A stretch of 64,000 nt of DNA, taken from NCBI GenBank assembly GCA_025617745.1, contig CM046873.1, positions 26,301,410 through 26,365,409 on the forward strand, read 5' to 3'. Source of the DNA: Heliocidaris erythrogramma (Eukaryota > Echinodermata > Echinoidea > Camarodonta > Echinometridae). Below are positions 23,301 to 33,405 of the stretch, one piece after another (within the stretch, counting starts at the first letter, position 1; each line of letters starts with the position of its first letter). Both the position numbers and the translations under genes were made by a program. Below the pieces are notes generated by a model that was given only the letters and a program-made list of their open reading frames with translations, did not search any database and had not been told where the DNA came from.

Positions 23301-26300
23301 TGTCACAATAAAATTTATAGTAAAGAAAGCAAATGGCTAGAAAAAAAGAATTGCTAGGTCTTATTCTATTTTGTAAATTATGCCATTTCATAAAATTCAG
23401 TTGTCTGATTAAGCATTTGGTTAGTTTGATCACTTAGTTTAATAGCCCCCTCACTGTAGCAGATATTTTACACTGAAAAGGATACTATCCATCCATGAGA
23501 AATCTTTCCACCAATCTGCAAGACAAAAAAATAAATACAACAAAAAAATTAGTTACAACTTTTGTTAAACAAACATGTAAAAGCATAAAGAATATAAATG
23601 ATTTGAATAAATATTAAAAATTATTTTCTTCCTATCAAAGCCATTTTAAATGCACAGGTAGTGCTGTCACACCATGCAAAATTTGTCAGAAATTGTTGGA
23701 TTTTATTCTCTTTTTTGTTTTCCGAGTCTGACATTCCATCCCCCCCTCCTTTATTCTTCTGTGTTCTCTGTCACTCCCTAGCTCTCTGTGTGACTCTCTC
23801 AATATGAACATGGCGAACAAAGAAGCGGACAAAATATACAGCTCCTTATTGTACCTTCCACAATTGCTCTGGTAGACAAAAGAACATCCCTTCATTGCTA
23901 TTATGTAAAAATATATAGAACAGGTGTCACATGCATATTCACTTGTTCTACTTTATATTTTACATAATAGCAATGACGGGATATTCTTTTGTCTACCTGA
24001 GCAATTGTGGAGGGTACAATGAGGAGCTGTATATTTTGTCCGCTCTCTTTGACATCGTGTTCATAGTGTCTGTCCCCCCCCCCCCCCCCCCTCCCCCTCT
24101 CTATATCTCTCTCTCTCTCTCACATGTAACATACATCATATCCTGTATCGAGACTAATTGACATTTTAAATATTAACATCAACATGAAACGGTAGCTCAT
24201 GCATACATCTACACTGTATTACCTTTTGTAATTTAATGAACAATTCAGCTTCAAGTATTACCCGTTCCTTTCCCCGACCATTATAATGATTTACTTAAAG
24301 GACCATGTACATGTACATGTACTAGCAACATATAATGGACATGTATTTGTGCGACCGTTTTTGCAATTGGTGTACTACACTGTAAGAAAAGACTTGTAGT
24401 TTTCTTTTTGTAAAATGATCAACATTTAGTAAGTACATGGAAATTAATTGTTTATTTTCTTTTTTATTAGCACCACTGCGTGAATAACCCTATAATCATC
24501 ATCATCATCATAACCAGTGAACTACTTCTAAAGAAATTCCATACCACTGTCACTATCGATACTAAATGTTCAACAGTTACAATGTAGTGTGGGAAAATCA
24601 ATGTATATTTGATGATGATGGTGATGATGATGATGGTGACGACGATGGTCATGATTGTGATGACGATGTTGATGGGGATGATGATGGTGATGGTGATGAA
24701 GATGGTGATAATGGTGATGATGGTGATGATGGTGATGGTGGTGATGATGGTGATGATGGTGATGGTGGTGATGGTGGTGATGATGGTGGTGATGATGATG
24801 GTGATGGTGGTGATGGTGATGGTGATGGTGGTGATGATGGTGGTGGTGATGGGGGTGGTGATGGGGATGGTGATGGGGATGATGATGGTGATGATGATGA
24901 TGGTGATGATGATGGTGATGATGATGGTGATGATGATGGTGATGATGGTGATGATGATGATGGTGGTGATGACGGTGGTGGTGATGGGGATGATGATGGG
25001 GATGATGGTGGTGGTGGTGGTGATGATGATGATGATGGTGGTGATGATGGTGGTGATGATGATGATGGTGGTGGCGATGGTGGTGGTGATGATGATGATG
25101 ATGATGATGATAATGATGATGATTCAAAGCATGTTAAAAACATTCATTTTCATTGTGATAAGAATAAAATCATCATACAAGTCACATCCATGTTAAACAT
25201 GAGAGGAAATATCAACTTGCTTCCCATCAACTTCAAGACTAATTTGTCAATATGTACACATATTATAAAAAGTAAGAAGCACCTTTAAAATGTGACTGCG
25301 AAGTCCTTCAATTTTGTACTATGGCTTAATACATGGGTATAACAAAGGGAGGTCTGACAGTTTGCAGAACTGATTAATTGGGAATCCTGCATTGGCATCA
25401 TTTTTATATTTAATGAAAGCATCGGGTTAATGGAATTTGAAGAAGATTATTTGAAAAAGCTTCTGCATCAAGTCATTCAGCAACATACATGTGTGAAAGC
25501 AAATTCAATCATATCTCTACATTGATTTTGGGGGTTTCTTCTTGAAAAGTTCAGCAGTAATTTTGGTAATGCATGTTGGTCAACATACAGTGCACATGTA
25601 TTACATGTATGATTTAATATAATTTGATATAATTTATTCACGTTACATGTACGTTGGCAATATGAAACGTTCGCAAATTGGAAACGACAGCCATTTTCAC
25701 AGCAAGAAACTTTCAAGAATTGCACAAATTCAGTGTTAAGTCAGTGGTAATTCAATAATTCTGCCCAACATGAAACTTTTGTGACCGATTCAGACTCGTG
25801 AAATTCGCAAATCATTAAATGTGCACAACATTATCTGGTTCTACAGTACATGTACATGTAGCTAATGAGTAATGACCAACAAGAGTTGAGCAAAATTTTC
25901 AGTACGTATCATACTGTACCATTACAAAATCCATTTAACTAGCTACATGTATCTGTCGAGAAGGACACACTGACATTTCTACCTCGAGTGAAAATTAGAT
26001 TTCAAATGGCATTTCTTGCAACGCTCAAAGTACACAGTCTCAAGGTGATTTTACCAATGAGGGCGACGGGGCTACTAAATTAAATCCTCCGAGTCTAGGG
26101 AGAAACTATTATATTCAAATTATGTTGCTGTCCCCCCCCCCCCTTTTTTGTGAAGGATTCAACTGTACACAAGGCATCCATGAATTTTGTATTAGTGTCA
26201 CTTAATAATTCAATTTCTTGTTAAAATTTTTGAATGAACGCGTTCATGAAAAAAAAAAAAGATTATTTTATACAATTTTTGAAATAAAGTTATATGTTCA

Positions 26301-29300
26301 TGTAGGTGTACTAATAAGTAAGTTCATAATTACAATTTGCACATGTGCAGATAAAGGTCATTTGTACCGAGTACAATTATTGACCTTTATACGCACCACA
26401 ATACGTGTACCAGTATGATTTTACTTGTGAAACAAGTAGCCCGTCCATCAAAACAGATGCGCGTGTGCTTTATACAAATTGGGGTCATTTCAGGGTCATT
26501 TGTACCATATTAATTACAAACAGGCTTATTCTGACACATCTCTACATGCATATGTACATGTCAATCATCTCAGATGGGTTTATATATTACACCCATCACA
26601 TTTAAAGTATCCATTTGTTGGGCAAAATAACGAAGATTACTCGTTTCTCATCCAGGCCTGTTCTAATTACCATGTGCCATTCATTTCAACTGCCTCATGA
26701 TCAATAAAAAATACATGAAATACAAATTCGCTGACAATGAATATTACATGAGCATTTTTTTTTCCACTGTTCCTGCCAGGGGCGGATCCAGGATTGTAAA
26801 AGGAGGCGGGGGCACATAAATCTCCGAAAATTTTGTGACAAGCAAAAAAAAAGGGATTATCAGATTTTTTTGGGTCCAGACTGTCCACTTTTCCTCCAAA
26901 ATTCTCTGACAAGCAGAAAAAAAAAGGAAGAAGGTTATCAGATATTTGGGGTCCACTTTTCTTCCTAAATTCTGTGGCAAGCAAAAAAATAAGGCTAATC
27001 ACTTCCGAGTGGGGGGGCACAATACAAAAAAAAAGAGAGGGCACAATGTATTATTTTCTTTCAAAAGGGGGGGCACGGGCAGGATGTGCCCCCCCCCCCC
27101 TAAATCCGCCACTGGTTCCTGCCATCAATTACCTCCGCATATTGCCGCACCAGATTTTTTTTTTTAATTTATGTTTTTATTAAGAACTATAACATATTTA
27201 ATTTAAAATAAAACATGACATATTTGCAATAAATTGTTAACAGCAAAATTGAATAAAATAACGCTCAACGGAGCGTAATGAACAAAAAAAAGGACAACCA
27301 AAAAATAAAACCAAAAAACAAACAAGTAAACAAACAAACAAGGACAACAAAACACATCAGTACGGTACAACATAATACAACACAACAAAAATATCTCTCT
27401 GCAAACTAGTACTAGTTCAACCGTAGCAGGGACCATGAATACAAAGTCTGTATGTTCTTTCAAATAAGAATTACAAAAATATTATGAAAGCACATAAAGC
27501 ATATTACGCAATTTAAAACTACGGCACAGTGCCATCGGAACAGAGGAAAAAGAAAATATTTTAAAAAATAAATAGCTTGACTAGGCGAAGCCCCCCCCCC
27601 CCCCCCCCGCCAAGTCCCTACATTGTACATCATACCACGGAGAGGTCGAAGACCCCGCCAGGCCAAGGGCCCCAGTAATCAACAGTCGCAGGCTCCATCC
27701 ACTCTAAATTAGAACAGTCACAATCACCACACACACAGTATCATACTGTAAACGTGGAATATTTCGCGGTGTGGAAATTTTCGCACATTTCGCGCAGCAT
27801 GAAATGTGCGCGAAAATAAAAACATGCGAATATTTTTGTTTATGTATTCTTTTGCGCATGGGCCTAGCGCGTCGGTGAAATTAAAAACACGCGAAATTCA
27901 CTTTACTCAGCCGAGCGCAAAAAATTAATCCCACGAAAATTTCCACTTTTACAGTAGTCCTGAACACAGCACACATCCTGTAATTACACACATCAACCAT
28001 ACACTAGACTCCACATACACACCACCATCTAAGTACCATTTATCACTGACTGACTGTTTAGTATAAGCGATGCATAATCTTTGCCGCACCAATTTTTATA
28101 CCACCCGGAAGTATTTTTGCCATGGCGGACACGTAAGACTAAATTCATGAGCTTGACAAGCCGCGCAAGAGAAAACCAAAACTTGACAATGTACACGCTT
28201 ATGAACGCGTCGCGCCATGATTAACGTTCACTTAACTCCGCCACTCGATACACTTCAGAATGCGCAGCTAGCTCAAATCAGGCCGTTTTGAGGTACACAA
28301 AATGTGCCATGATCGGACAGCTATCGCCACTGTTTTGATCTGAAAAAATGACGAACTTTAGGTGGAAATATCTTTGAGCTGAAATACTTGTAAGTCATGA
28401 ACCTCGGTATTTCATTTAAAGCTTTTCTTCACATTCATTGTGCTATTCAAAAATCCTGAAAGCCGAAAAATAGCTGATTTTAGAAAAACGTTCAGACACC
28501 CTAATACGTAGAATATCTGATTTCCATGCCAGATTCTTAAATGGCATCTTTATCGATATCATCGTGATAAAGTGAAATTTTCAGGCTGTTTTTGGCGGGC
28601 GACCTTGCTCCTTTCCAGCACACATATGTGCTAGAGATCACACACTTGCTATGGGAGGCAATTCCTCACGGTACGAAAAACTACAGAGTGCGAGGTTATC
28701 TCCAATAAGTGTGAGTGTGTTCAACCTAATATTGCTGAGTGAGATAGATAAAAGTACCAGGCTCTATGAGGAGTAGCGTCAGTTTTTTTGTGTGTGTTTA
28801 CTCTTCAAAGCACTCATACATGACTATACTTCGTGTGTAGAATCTAGGCAGTCATACACCTCAACTTTTTCAAACACCACTGCACAAAAGTCACCAACAT
28901 TCACTCAAAATCAGCATTTAATTTACAAAGACAGACCCCAACATATCCACGGAAAAAACAATAAATTCAAATCACCGATGTTGGAAAAGATAATTCCAAA
29001 AATAAAATCCGTAAGTTACTGTCGATTCTCGCGAAACAAGGTATCAGAGTCATTGTGTACATTTCCTGGGCAGCGTTGCATCAAACGGTCATTATAAGCA
29101 CAAGTTCGCTGACATCCCATTGAAACGCGTGTATTAAAATTAGCATGCGTTTCATTGGGATGTCAGCGAACTTGTACTTATGACGGTTTGATGAAACGAT
29201 GCCCTAACTCCCCAAAAGAATTTTGTCGTTAAAAATTCAGTCCCTACCGCATACACGGAAAAGTCCCGATTTTCTGTGTAAGCGATCGCAGAGTTTCTTT

Positions 29301-30893
29301 TTGGACAAAATCTTATTGGCCGATTTTAGTCTAAGACATTGGCGGTATGTAAACAACACGCAATCGCGAAACAAATCGGCAGGGATTTCTTCAGTTTTGG
29401 ACATGATTTTGACTTTGGATTTTGCTGGAAATATCAAAAGTTCTACCTAATGGCCATTTGAGGTAGGAGTGAGATTTCTAAGAGCTGAATTTGAAAGGAA
29501 GTAGTCCTATTTAAAATATTTTATCCCCCCCCCCCCATACCTTTAGTACATGCGACAGAAAATACCAAGTATTTTTGCATGCATATCGCGTAGTGGTCAA
29601 TAAGACCACTATTCGTGGTGTGCTTCAAAGAGCCTTTCCAGGCTATGTTTGACTTGATGTTCAATATACATGTATTTTTAATAAAAGTCAACTGCCAAGT
29701 GTCACAACTATCATGTCTGTTCTTCATCATGTTCTTCATCCTTAAGACCTTAAGTTCATTTCAAGTTTTGCATTGGCTTAAAACTTTATAAGCCTAGGCT
29801 TTATGCACACGTAGTCGATTCCAAACAAATAAAACTGGCATTATCGTGGTTGAGGAAACGGCAAACCCAGAGAATAGGGGCCGGTCTGCGCATGCTGTAT
29901 TCATTTGTGTGCAAGCAAATATAGCCCAGCGGCAGTAGCGGCAGTGGCGGCGGCGGCGATCTTGCACCAGATTCAGCGATGAAACATTTGCGAGTTTGAC
30001 TCCATTTCTGGCCAAAATCGTTATGATTTTCATCAAACAACTACAAATCTGAAAACCAAGAGGCAAGAGGACAATATGATATATCACAGCATTAATTACT
30101 TGATTTAAAATATATTTGGAAGTTGTTTTGAACTTGATTATGAACTTGTTACATGTGTTCCATTTTTGGCTGTCTCTGCCGATCCGCACTGTAAAACATG
30201 GCACGCCATGCACGCGCACGCCGACCGGCCTCTATTCTCCGGGTACGCCGAGGAAACCACCATTCACTCCGCACAGAAGCACTTCATTGCGTTACATGAG
30301 TTGGTTTGCTCATTCCTCATCCATCATGTCTATAGGACATGATTGATAATGATACTTGATCATGTTGATAAATGATAGCCTCTGGCACCATGTCTGCACT
30401 TTATTTAGTTTATCAATATCATGTTTATTTCTGCGTGCTAACAGTAACAAACGAGCGGTTTTTACTTAATTTTAGCCATAAAACTAGAGATCAGATTAAC
30501 CCGACCGACCTCGACATACAACTTGAACTTCAGATTAAATCTTCATTGCAAATGACGTGAGTCTATTCTATTCTATTTCAAGCAAGCCCGACTGAACATG
30601 ATGAATTGGCCATTCATTCACTAACTTTACCATGTTTACAGCGGATACGGTACCCCATAGCGTGACTAGCAACGTAAAAAAATCCCAAGAACTTGAAAGA
30701 GGGTCAGCCGGCATTTCCTAATTTTTGACACCCCACGGAAGCAGAGAAAATCCCAGATAAATAAAGATTAGAAAAACAATACTCACTTTGATTTGCCAAC
30801 AGCGGAATCTCCTAAACAGATAATTTTAACCCCATTTTCTGCAATTTTCCCGTCCCCTTCCGGGACACTCGATGAGTTCGTGTGATTCGCCAT
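16206..30893 (-). CDS. rabl2: Rab-like protein 2 (RABL2), complete 8-exon gene
   Basis: RABL2 is a small Ras-superfamily GTPase that works with CEP19 at the ciliary base to admit intraflagellar-transport complex B and, in animals, supports cilia and sperm-tail assembly. Joining 30893-30787, 23515-23486, 22760-22681, 21015-20936, 20071-19960, 18982-18885, 17120-17037 and 16313-16206 gives 699 nt, that is 232 residues plus stop, with every junction in phase and GT-AG borders. Visible motifs: P-loop GDSAVGKS (28-35), the RABL2-typical YQPQQLST (46-53), switch II WDTAGQER (75-82), NKID (133-136) and SAADG (160-164). The C-terminus ends in ASTSS and lacks prenylation cysteines, as in known RABL2 proteins of about 229 residues. 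The start is the ATG just before a hydrophilic N-terminus of typical length. A YY1-like AAGATGGCGC lies about 60 bp upstream. Confidence 0.97.
16588..16970 (+). repeat. Dispersed repeat R1, copy a
   Basis: The same ordered blocks recur at 51236-51600 (same strand) and 52838-53335 (inverted): GGTCATG with a fatty run to TTTCAAAGCAAT, then TGCACTGCACAC, TTCGGCCCGAACA, GAGCTATTTCTCGTCATATT, GAGGGCATTTGAAGAGCA and CAGGGGACATT. The function and transposition class are unknown, and no terminal repeats were identified. Confidence 0.75.
17037..17120 (-). CDS. rabl2: rabl2 coding exon 7 (C-terminal helix)
   Basis: Encodes residues 170-197, LFREAIRQAVSYKENPTDFM followed by DEIMKELE, the last helix of the G domain. 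The exon is 84 nt, exactly 28 codons. The donor is GTAAGC. Confidence 0.96.
17278..18216. mobile_element. Element with TTTATGCCTCCGCC inverted ends and four internal tandem units
   Basis: The ends are inverted: TTTATGCCTCCGCC (17278-17291) and GGCGGAGGCATAAA (18203-18216). The core is about four tandem units of about 145-150 bp, each with GACCCTAAAATCTAATC, CATATGCATACATGGGCCA, GATCCGTCAAACAGTTCTGA and GAGAACGAACCATTTTTATG (unit starts near 17549, 17694, 17843 and 17994). A GGACGGACGGACG run sits near the right end. This architecture is common among non-autonomous DNA elements of marine invertebrates. It lies in the rabl2 intron between exons 6 and 7 plus flanking DNA. Confidence 0.65.
18885..18982 (-). 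CDS. rabl2: rabl2 coding exon 6 (VSAADG motif)
   Basis: Encodes residues 137-169, including QKNFNFSKKHSLPFFFVSAA and DGANVVK, the G5 region. The acceptor is GTGCAG; the donor is GTGAGG. Confidence 0.96.
19769..19949. mobile_element. Possible MITE (TACAG...CTGTA ends)
   Basis: It starts TACAGCGGAACCTTGTTACA and ends with TGCACTGTA. The inner pair GTTACAACAAA / TTGTTATAACAAA is only partly inverted. Its position is the rabl2 intron 5. Weak case. Confidence 0.3.
19960..20071 (-). CDS. rabl2: rabl2 coding exon 5 (VFDVTRK to NKID)
   Basis: Encodes residues 100-136, including VFDVTRKVTY, NLSQWYKELREY and the guanine-specificity motif NKID. The donor is GTAAGA. Confidence 0.96.
20220..20400 (+). 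repeat. GA microsatellite running into a 150-bp G homopolymer
   Basis: AGAGAGAG units pass into an almost pure G tract with only rare A or T interruptions. It lies in the rabl2 intron 4, so the pre-mRNA carries the C-rich strand. The tract may be shortened or collapsed in the assembly. Confidence 0.9.
20737..20845 (+). repeat. Tandem duplication of about 50 bp in an ATC microsatellite
   Basis: Two copies of GTCTCATTCATTGTCATATTC are bounded by runs of ATC triplets. Confidence 0.7.
20936..21015 (-). CDS. rabl2: rabl2 coding exon 4 (switch II, DTAGQE)
   Basis: Encodes DFWDTAGQERFSSMHPSYYH and QAHACIL. The acceptor is TTTTTTTAG; the donor is GTAAGT. Confidence 0.96.
22681..22760 (-). CDS. rabl2: rabl2 coding exon 3 (switch I region)
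   Basis: Encodes QPQQLSTFALTLFRYETKVN and the following strand up to the first base of Asp73. The acceptor follows TTTTTTCCCCCAG; the donor is GTGAGT. Confidence 0.95.
23486..23515 (-). CDS. rabl2: rabl2 coding exon 2 (30-nt microexon)
   Basis: Thirty nucleotides complete Lys36 and encode LVERFLMDG plus two bases of Tyr46. The acceptor is TTGCAG and the donor GTATCC, which departs from the GTRAGT consensus. The peptide matches the segment between the P-loop and switch I in RABL2. Confidence 0.92.
23801..24068. repeat. Large palindrome in rabl2 intron 1
   Basis: The left arm (AATATGAACATGGCGAACAA ... AGCTCCTTATTGTACC ... TTGCTATTATGTAAAA) is mirrored by the right arm (TTTTACATAATAGCAATGA ... 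GGTACAATGAGGAGCT ... ATCGTGTTCATAGTG). The arms are about 100 bp with a short centre. It is either an inverted-repeat transposon or a local inverted duplication. Short similar peptides can be read in both arms, which follows from the symmetry and is not evidence of coding. Confidence 0.7.
24612..25122 (+). repeat. Very long GAT/GGT triplet array
   Basis: About 510 bp of almost uninterrupted GATGAT, GATGGT and GGTGGT triplets. All triplet frames are open, which creates artefactual 160-240 codon reading frames on both strands (poly-Asp/Gly, poly-His, poly-Ser/Pro). It lies in rabl2 intron 1. Confidence 0.95.
26777..27114. mobile_element. hAT-type MITE, copy 1 (338 bp)
   Basis: The ends are CAGGGGCGGATCCAGG and, inverted, CAGTGGCGGATTTAG, fitting the CAGnG terminal rule of hAT transposons. 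An exact 8-bp target duplication, GTTCCTGC, flanks it (26769-26776 and 27115-27122). The interior is AAAAAAGG- and GGGGGCAC-rich and non-coding. A second copy lies at 42515-42853. Confidence 0.9.
27153..28080 (-). mobile_element. Probable minus-oriented retroposed insertion
   Basis: TTGCCGCACCA occurs at both sides (27142-27152 and 28081-28091), an 11-bp direct repeat like a LINE-machinery target duplication. Just inside the left copy is an 11-base T run, which would be a poly(A) tail if the insert is read on the minus strand. The 0.9 kb insert has no intact reading frame and itself contains a MITE. The source could be a LINE 3' end or a retroposed transcript. Confidence 0.5.
27744..27956. 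mobile_element. MITE with TACTGTAAAC...TTTTACAGTA ends
   Basis: The ends TACTGTAAACGTGGAA and TTCCACTTTTACAGTA are inverted. Inner arms such as ATTTTCGC and GCGAAATT also mirror, and CpG-rich GCGCG words are frequent. It is nested in the retroposed insert at 27153-28080. Confidence 0.7.
28105..28137 (+). promoter_or_regulatory. Promoter-like cluster: ETS site, GCCATGGCGG and donor-like GTAAGA
   Basis: CCGGAAGT (ETS-type core) is followed at 28122 by ATG in a strong Kozak-like context (GCCATGGCGG), then GTAAGA at 28133, which could act as a splice donor after ATGGCGGACAC. This layout is seen at TATA-less housekeeping promoters. No downstream exon was identified, so it may be an unused match or an alternative promoter. 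Confidence 0.2.
29067..29204. mobile_element. Palindromic MITE family D
   Basis: It is nearly perfectly symmetric: GGGCAGCGTTGCATCAAACG ... AAGTTCGCTGACATCCCATT ... centre ... AATGGGATGTCAGCGAACTT ... CGGTTTGATGAAACGATGCC. Only one copy was seen in the window. Confidence 0.65.
29930..29959 (+). repeat. Short GGC/GGCAGT triplet run
   Basis: GCGGCAGTAGCGGCAGTGGC followed by GGC triplets, in a locally G+C-rich part of rabl2 intron 1. Confidence 0.7.
30787..30893 (-). CDS. rabl2: rabl2 coding exon 1 (residues 1-35 plus 2 nt)
   Basis: Encodes the hydrophilic N-terminus and the P-loop GDSAVGKS. The donor is GTGAGT. It ends two bases into the Lys36 codon. Confidence 0.95.
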
Positions 30894-30960
30894 CTTTACT
30901 GACAAAAATATGTTGAAAATTTTGGGTAATTGGCTTACTTTACAACAAAAGATGGCGCTC
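30894..30960 (-). promoter_or_regulatory. rabl2: Candidate rabl2 5' UTR and core promoter
   Basis: Upstream of the start codon the DNA contains an AAGATGGCGC element (30949-30958, plus strand), matching the YY1-type motif common at animal transcription starts, and an inverted CCAAT (ATTGG at 30929-30933). The start codon itself lies in AAAGATGGCG. No TATA box was seen at a useful distance. The transcription start was not determined. Confidence 0.3.
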
Positions 30961-31050
30961 GTCTTGACTCCACTATCATTTCTCTCTCACACACAATTTG
31001 CTCTCTTTCTGTTTTTCTACTGCCCCAGCCCACCCCCTTTAAAACTCATA

Positions 31051-31304
31051 GGCCCGTATTCTGAACTCCGGTTTAACTTAAACTCCAGTCTAAGTTAAAC
31101 CAGAGCTTTAATCAAAACTGACTAAAACCGTAAGTCCAGTCTAAATTTCTGTACAAAGTTAAGCCATACTAGACTGGAGTTTTAAGTTAAACCGGATTTC
31201 AGAATGTAATTTTCCAAAACTATGGTTCAAAGGGCAGTTTTAGACTGAGTTTAAACCACACTTAAACCGCGGTTTAAGTTAAACCGGAGTTCAGAATACG
31301 GGCC
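31051..31304. mobile_element. MITE family A (254 bp) next to the rabl2 promoter
   Basis: The ends GGCCCGTATTCTGAACTCCG and CGGAGTTCAGAATACGGGCC are exact inverses. Subterminal arms contain AAACTCCAGTCTAAGTTAAA-type sequence repeated in both orientations. The flanks are ATA and ATT. The same ends bound the 3.2 kb element at 5807-9053. It starts about 160 bp upstream of the rabl2 start codon. Confidence 0.8.
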
Positions 31305-31431
31305 ATTATGTTTCATTCCTTCAAAGATACACTTGAAGCGACCTCTCTTATTAGCTATCCGTATATTCTGTCCTAAAATATCAAATTCGATTGAATTCAA
31401 AGTTATATTTATTTTCTTGCAGTCATTATAG

Positions 31432-31476
31432 CAGGCCCGTAACTAGGGGGGGGGGGGGGTTTCAGGGGTTCGAACG

Positions 31477-31507
<31 letters not shown>

Positions 31508-33405
31508 GTTGGCGAGCAGAGGTCCGCTTAAAAAAAAATTTAAAAAAAAAAGAAGCGAGGGGAGAGATGATGGAAAGGGAAAAATAAAGTGATAAAGCAT
31601 CGGTCTTTCCGTCTATTTAATACATTTTATTTTGATTTTGTCCCGTAACTTCCTAATCTGGCAAATCTATAATTAATCAATGTCGTCTTTCACCATTCAT
31701 TTTCGAATTTTGTACATTATGCCATGTTGCAATCGATTTTCTTTCAAAGCGTCATTCAAAAAATTATTCAAATTCGTTTGTAGTATCGCCCCCAAACTGG
31801 CGAGCAGAAATCTGCTTCAACAACAACAACAACAACAAAAATAATCATTAGGCGAAAAAAAGTATCCAAAGTGACATCAGAATAGTGAGTTTTAGGTTAA
31901 ATTATTAAAAACATTTCCATACCAACTGGCTTCGATAGGGGAGAGGCACACAAGGGGGTCACGTGAAAGGGGAGAGAGGAAGGAAAGTGAAAAATAATGT
32001 GAGATAATAACGTTTCCAGCCGGGTTTCCAGCCGGGTTTCCTTCAGTTTGAACACTTGCTATTGTCCTGCATCTTAATAATAAGGCCTAGACAATATACG
32101 TCTTTGACCATTCATTTTCGGAATTTATTGTTCATTTTGCTTTCGATTTTGTCAAAGACTGAAAGAGTATTATATAGAGAGTTATTCAAATCGTCACCCG
32201 CTCGTTGTAAGGTCTTGTCTATGTGACGAATTTGAATGACAATTTCTTGAAATCGACTTCCCAAAGATGGATTTGATGATAAAATTTTGCAACGGATTGC
32301 CAGGTCGGACGAATTCGAATAAAATCTGACGAAAATGAATGAGATATGGAAAAGAGAGAGGGGTATTTAATGTGTCTGTTCACTTTAAAATGAAAAATTG
32401 TCCCGCTCTCAAATTGCATGGAGTACTCCTGACGGACCCGGTCTAGTCATTCATGGTCCTCTAATACAGCCTGTTCAACCGGAGTGCCATGAGAGTATTT
32501 TATAAAACATCGACGTCTTGGAAACTCTGATCAGAAATAACAAGATGCCCCAATATAGGGGTGTTTTGGAAACATTTGGGAGATAGTAAAGTGCGTTTTC
32601 GTCGCTCGCTTCGCTCATTCACAAAACTCTGAAACGAGATAGTTTCAGGCAGCGAGAATATTTCCATAGTATAAGTTATTGTAATATGTCCATGAATATT
32701 CAATGTTATGACAATTTTCGTCACCGCCTTAACGCCACCGCGCCCAGAAATTAGGGTTACCTTACTTTCTATATGTCATGGCGGCCATGACACCCGAATA
32801 CTTGTTAGGTCCACTTTCTTTATTGAAATGCGCAACAGCAAAGTCAGTGAATTTTCCTCGCTCGCTCGCAAACCTTATAAACGAGATGTTTCATGCAGCG
32901 AGGTCCATAAATATTCAATGTTATGACAATTTTCGGCACGTCACTGCCCTATCGCCATGGCGCCCAGATATTAGGGTTGATTTTCTATAAAAGAACAAGA
33001 GCAAAGTGCCCCCCCCCCCCCCGTTCGCTTCACTTCCTAAAACTTTATTAATATGAATGATTCCTGCATGTGGCAGCTAGATGACCGGAGATATAGCTTT
33101 ACATTTCACCTATTGGTGACTAATGAAATAAAATTTTGCCATTTAAAAGTACATTTTTATTTTTCTCTCGCTCGCTTTGCTCGCTCGCATTATTTGGAAT
33201 CCAACACAGTGGTAGTATATGTTCGGGCTTCACATTTGACCCACCCCCTGTCAAATTCTGACTACGCTCATGCCCATATCCTTGTAGGGGCACACCCCCT
33301 GACCCGACACCCCTACTCGGTCGCTTCGCAGTCAGAAAGGTCCACTTTTTCCAATGTTGAACCCCCCCCCCCCCCCCCCCCGCAAAAATCCTAGTTACGG
33401 GCCTG
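31432..33405. mobile_element. hAT-like non-autonomous element, 2.0 kb
   Basis: The ends CAGGCCCGTAACTAGG and CCTAGTTACGGGCCTG are exact inverses, and TTATAG directly flanks both sides (31426-31431 and 33406-33411). Subterminal C/G homopolymers are inverted too. The interior has two diverged direct repeats of about 220 bp (TTCAATGTTATGACAATTTT at about 32699 and 32917) and CGCTCGCTCGC words. No transposase frame was found. A 6-bp duplication is short for hAT, so a 2-bp loss is possible. Confidence 0.65.

Larger units (their letters stand above)
23516..30786 (-). other. rabl2 intron 1, 7.3 kb, repeat-filled
   Basis: The intron runs from GTGAGT to TTGCAG. It holds the palindrome at 23.8-24.1 kb, the GAT array, a hAT MITE, a probable retroposed insertion with a nested MITE, and a palindromic element at 29.1 kb. 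The rest, for example 25.1-26.7 kb and 28.2-29.0 kb, shows no recognised feature apart from C homopolymers. Confidence 0.85.

Noticed and set aside
24566..25288. 240-codon Asp/Gly-rich, 185-codon His-rich and 164-codon Ser/Pro-rich open frames
   Set aside because: All are translations of one GAT/GGT triplet array; no codon structure beyond the repeat and no start or splice context.
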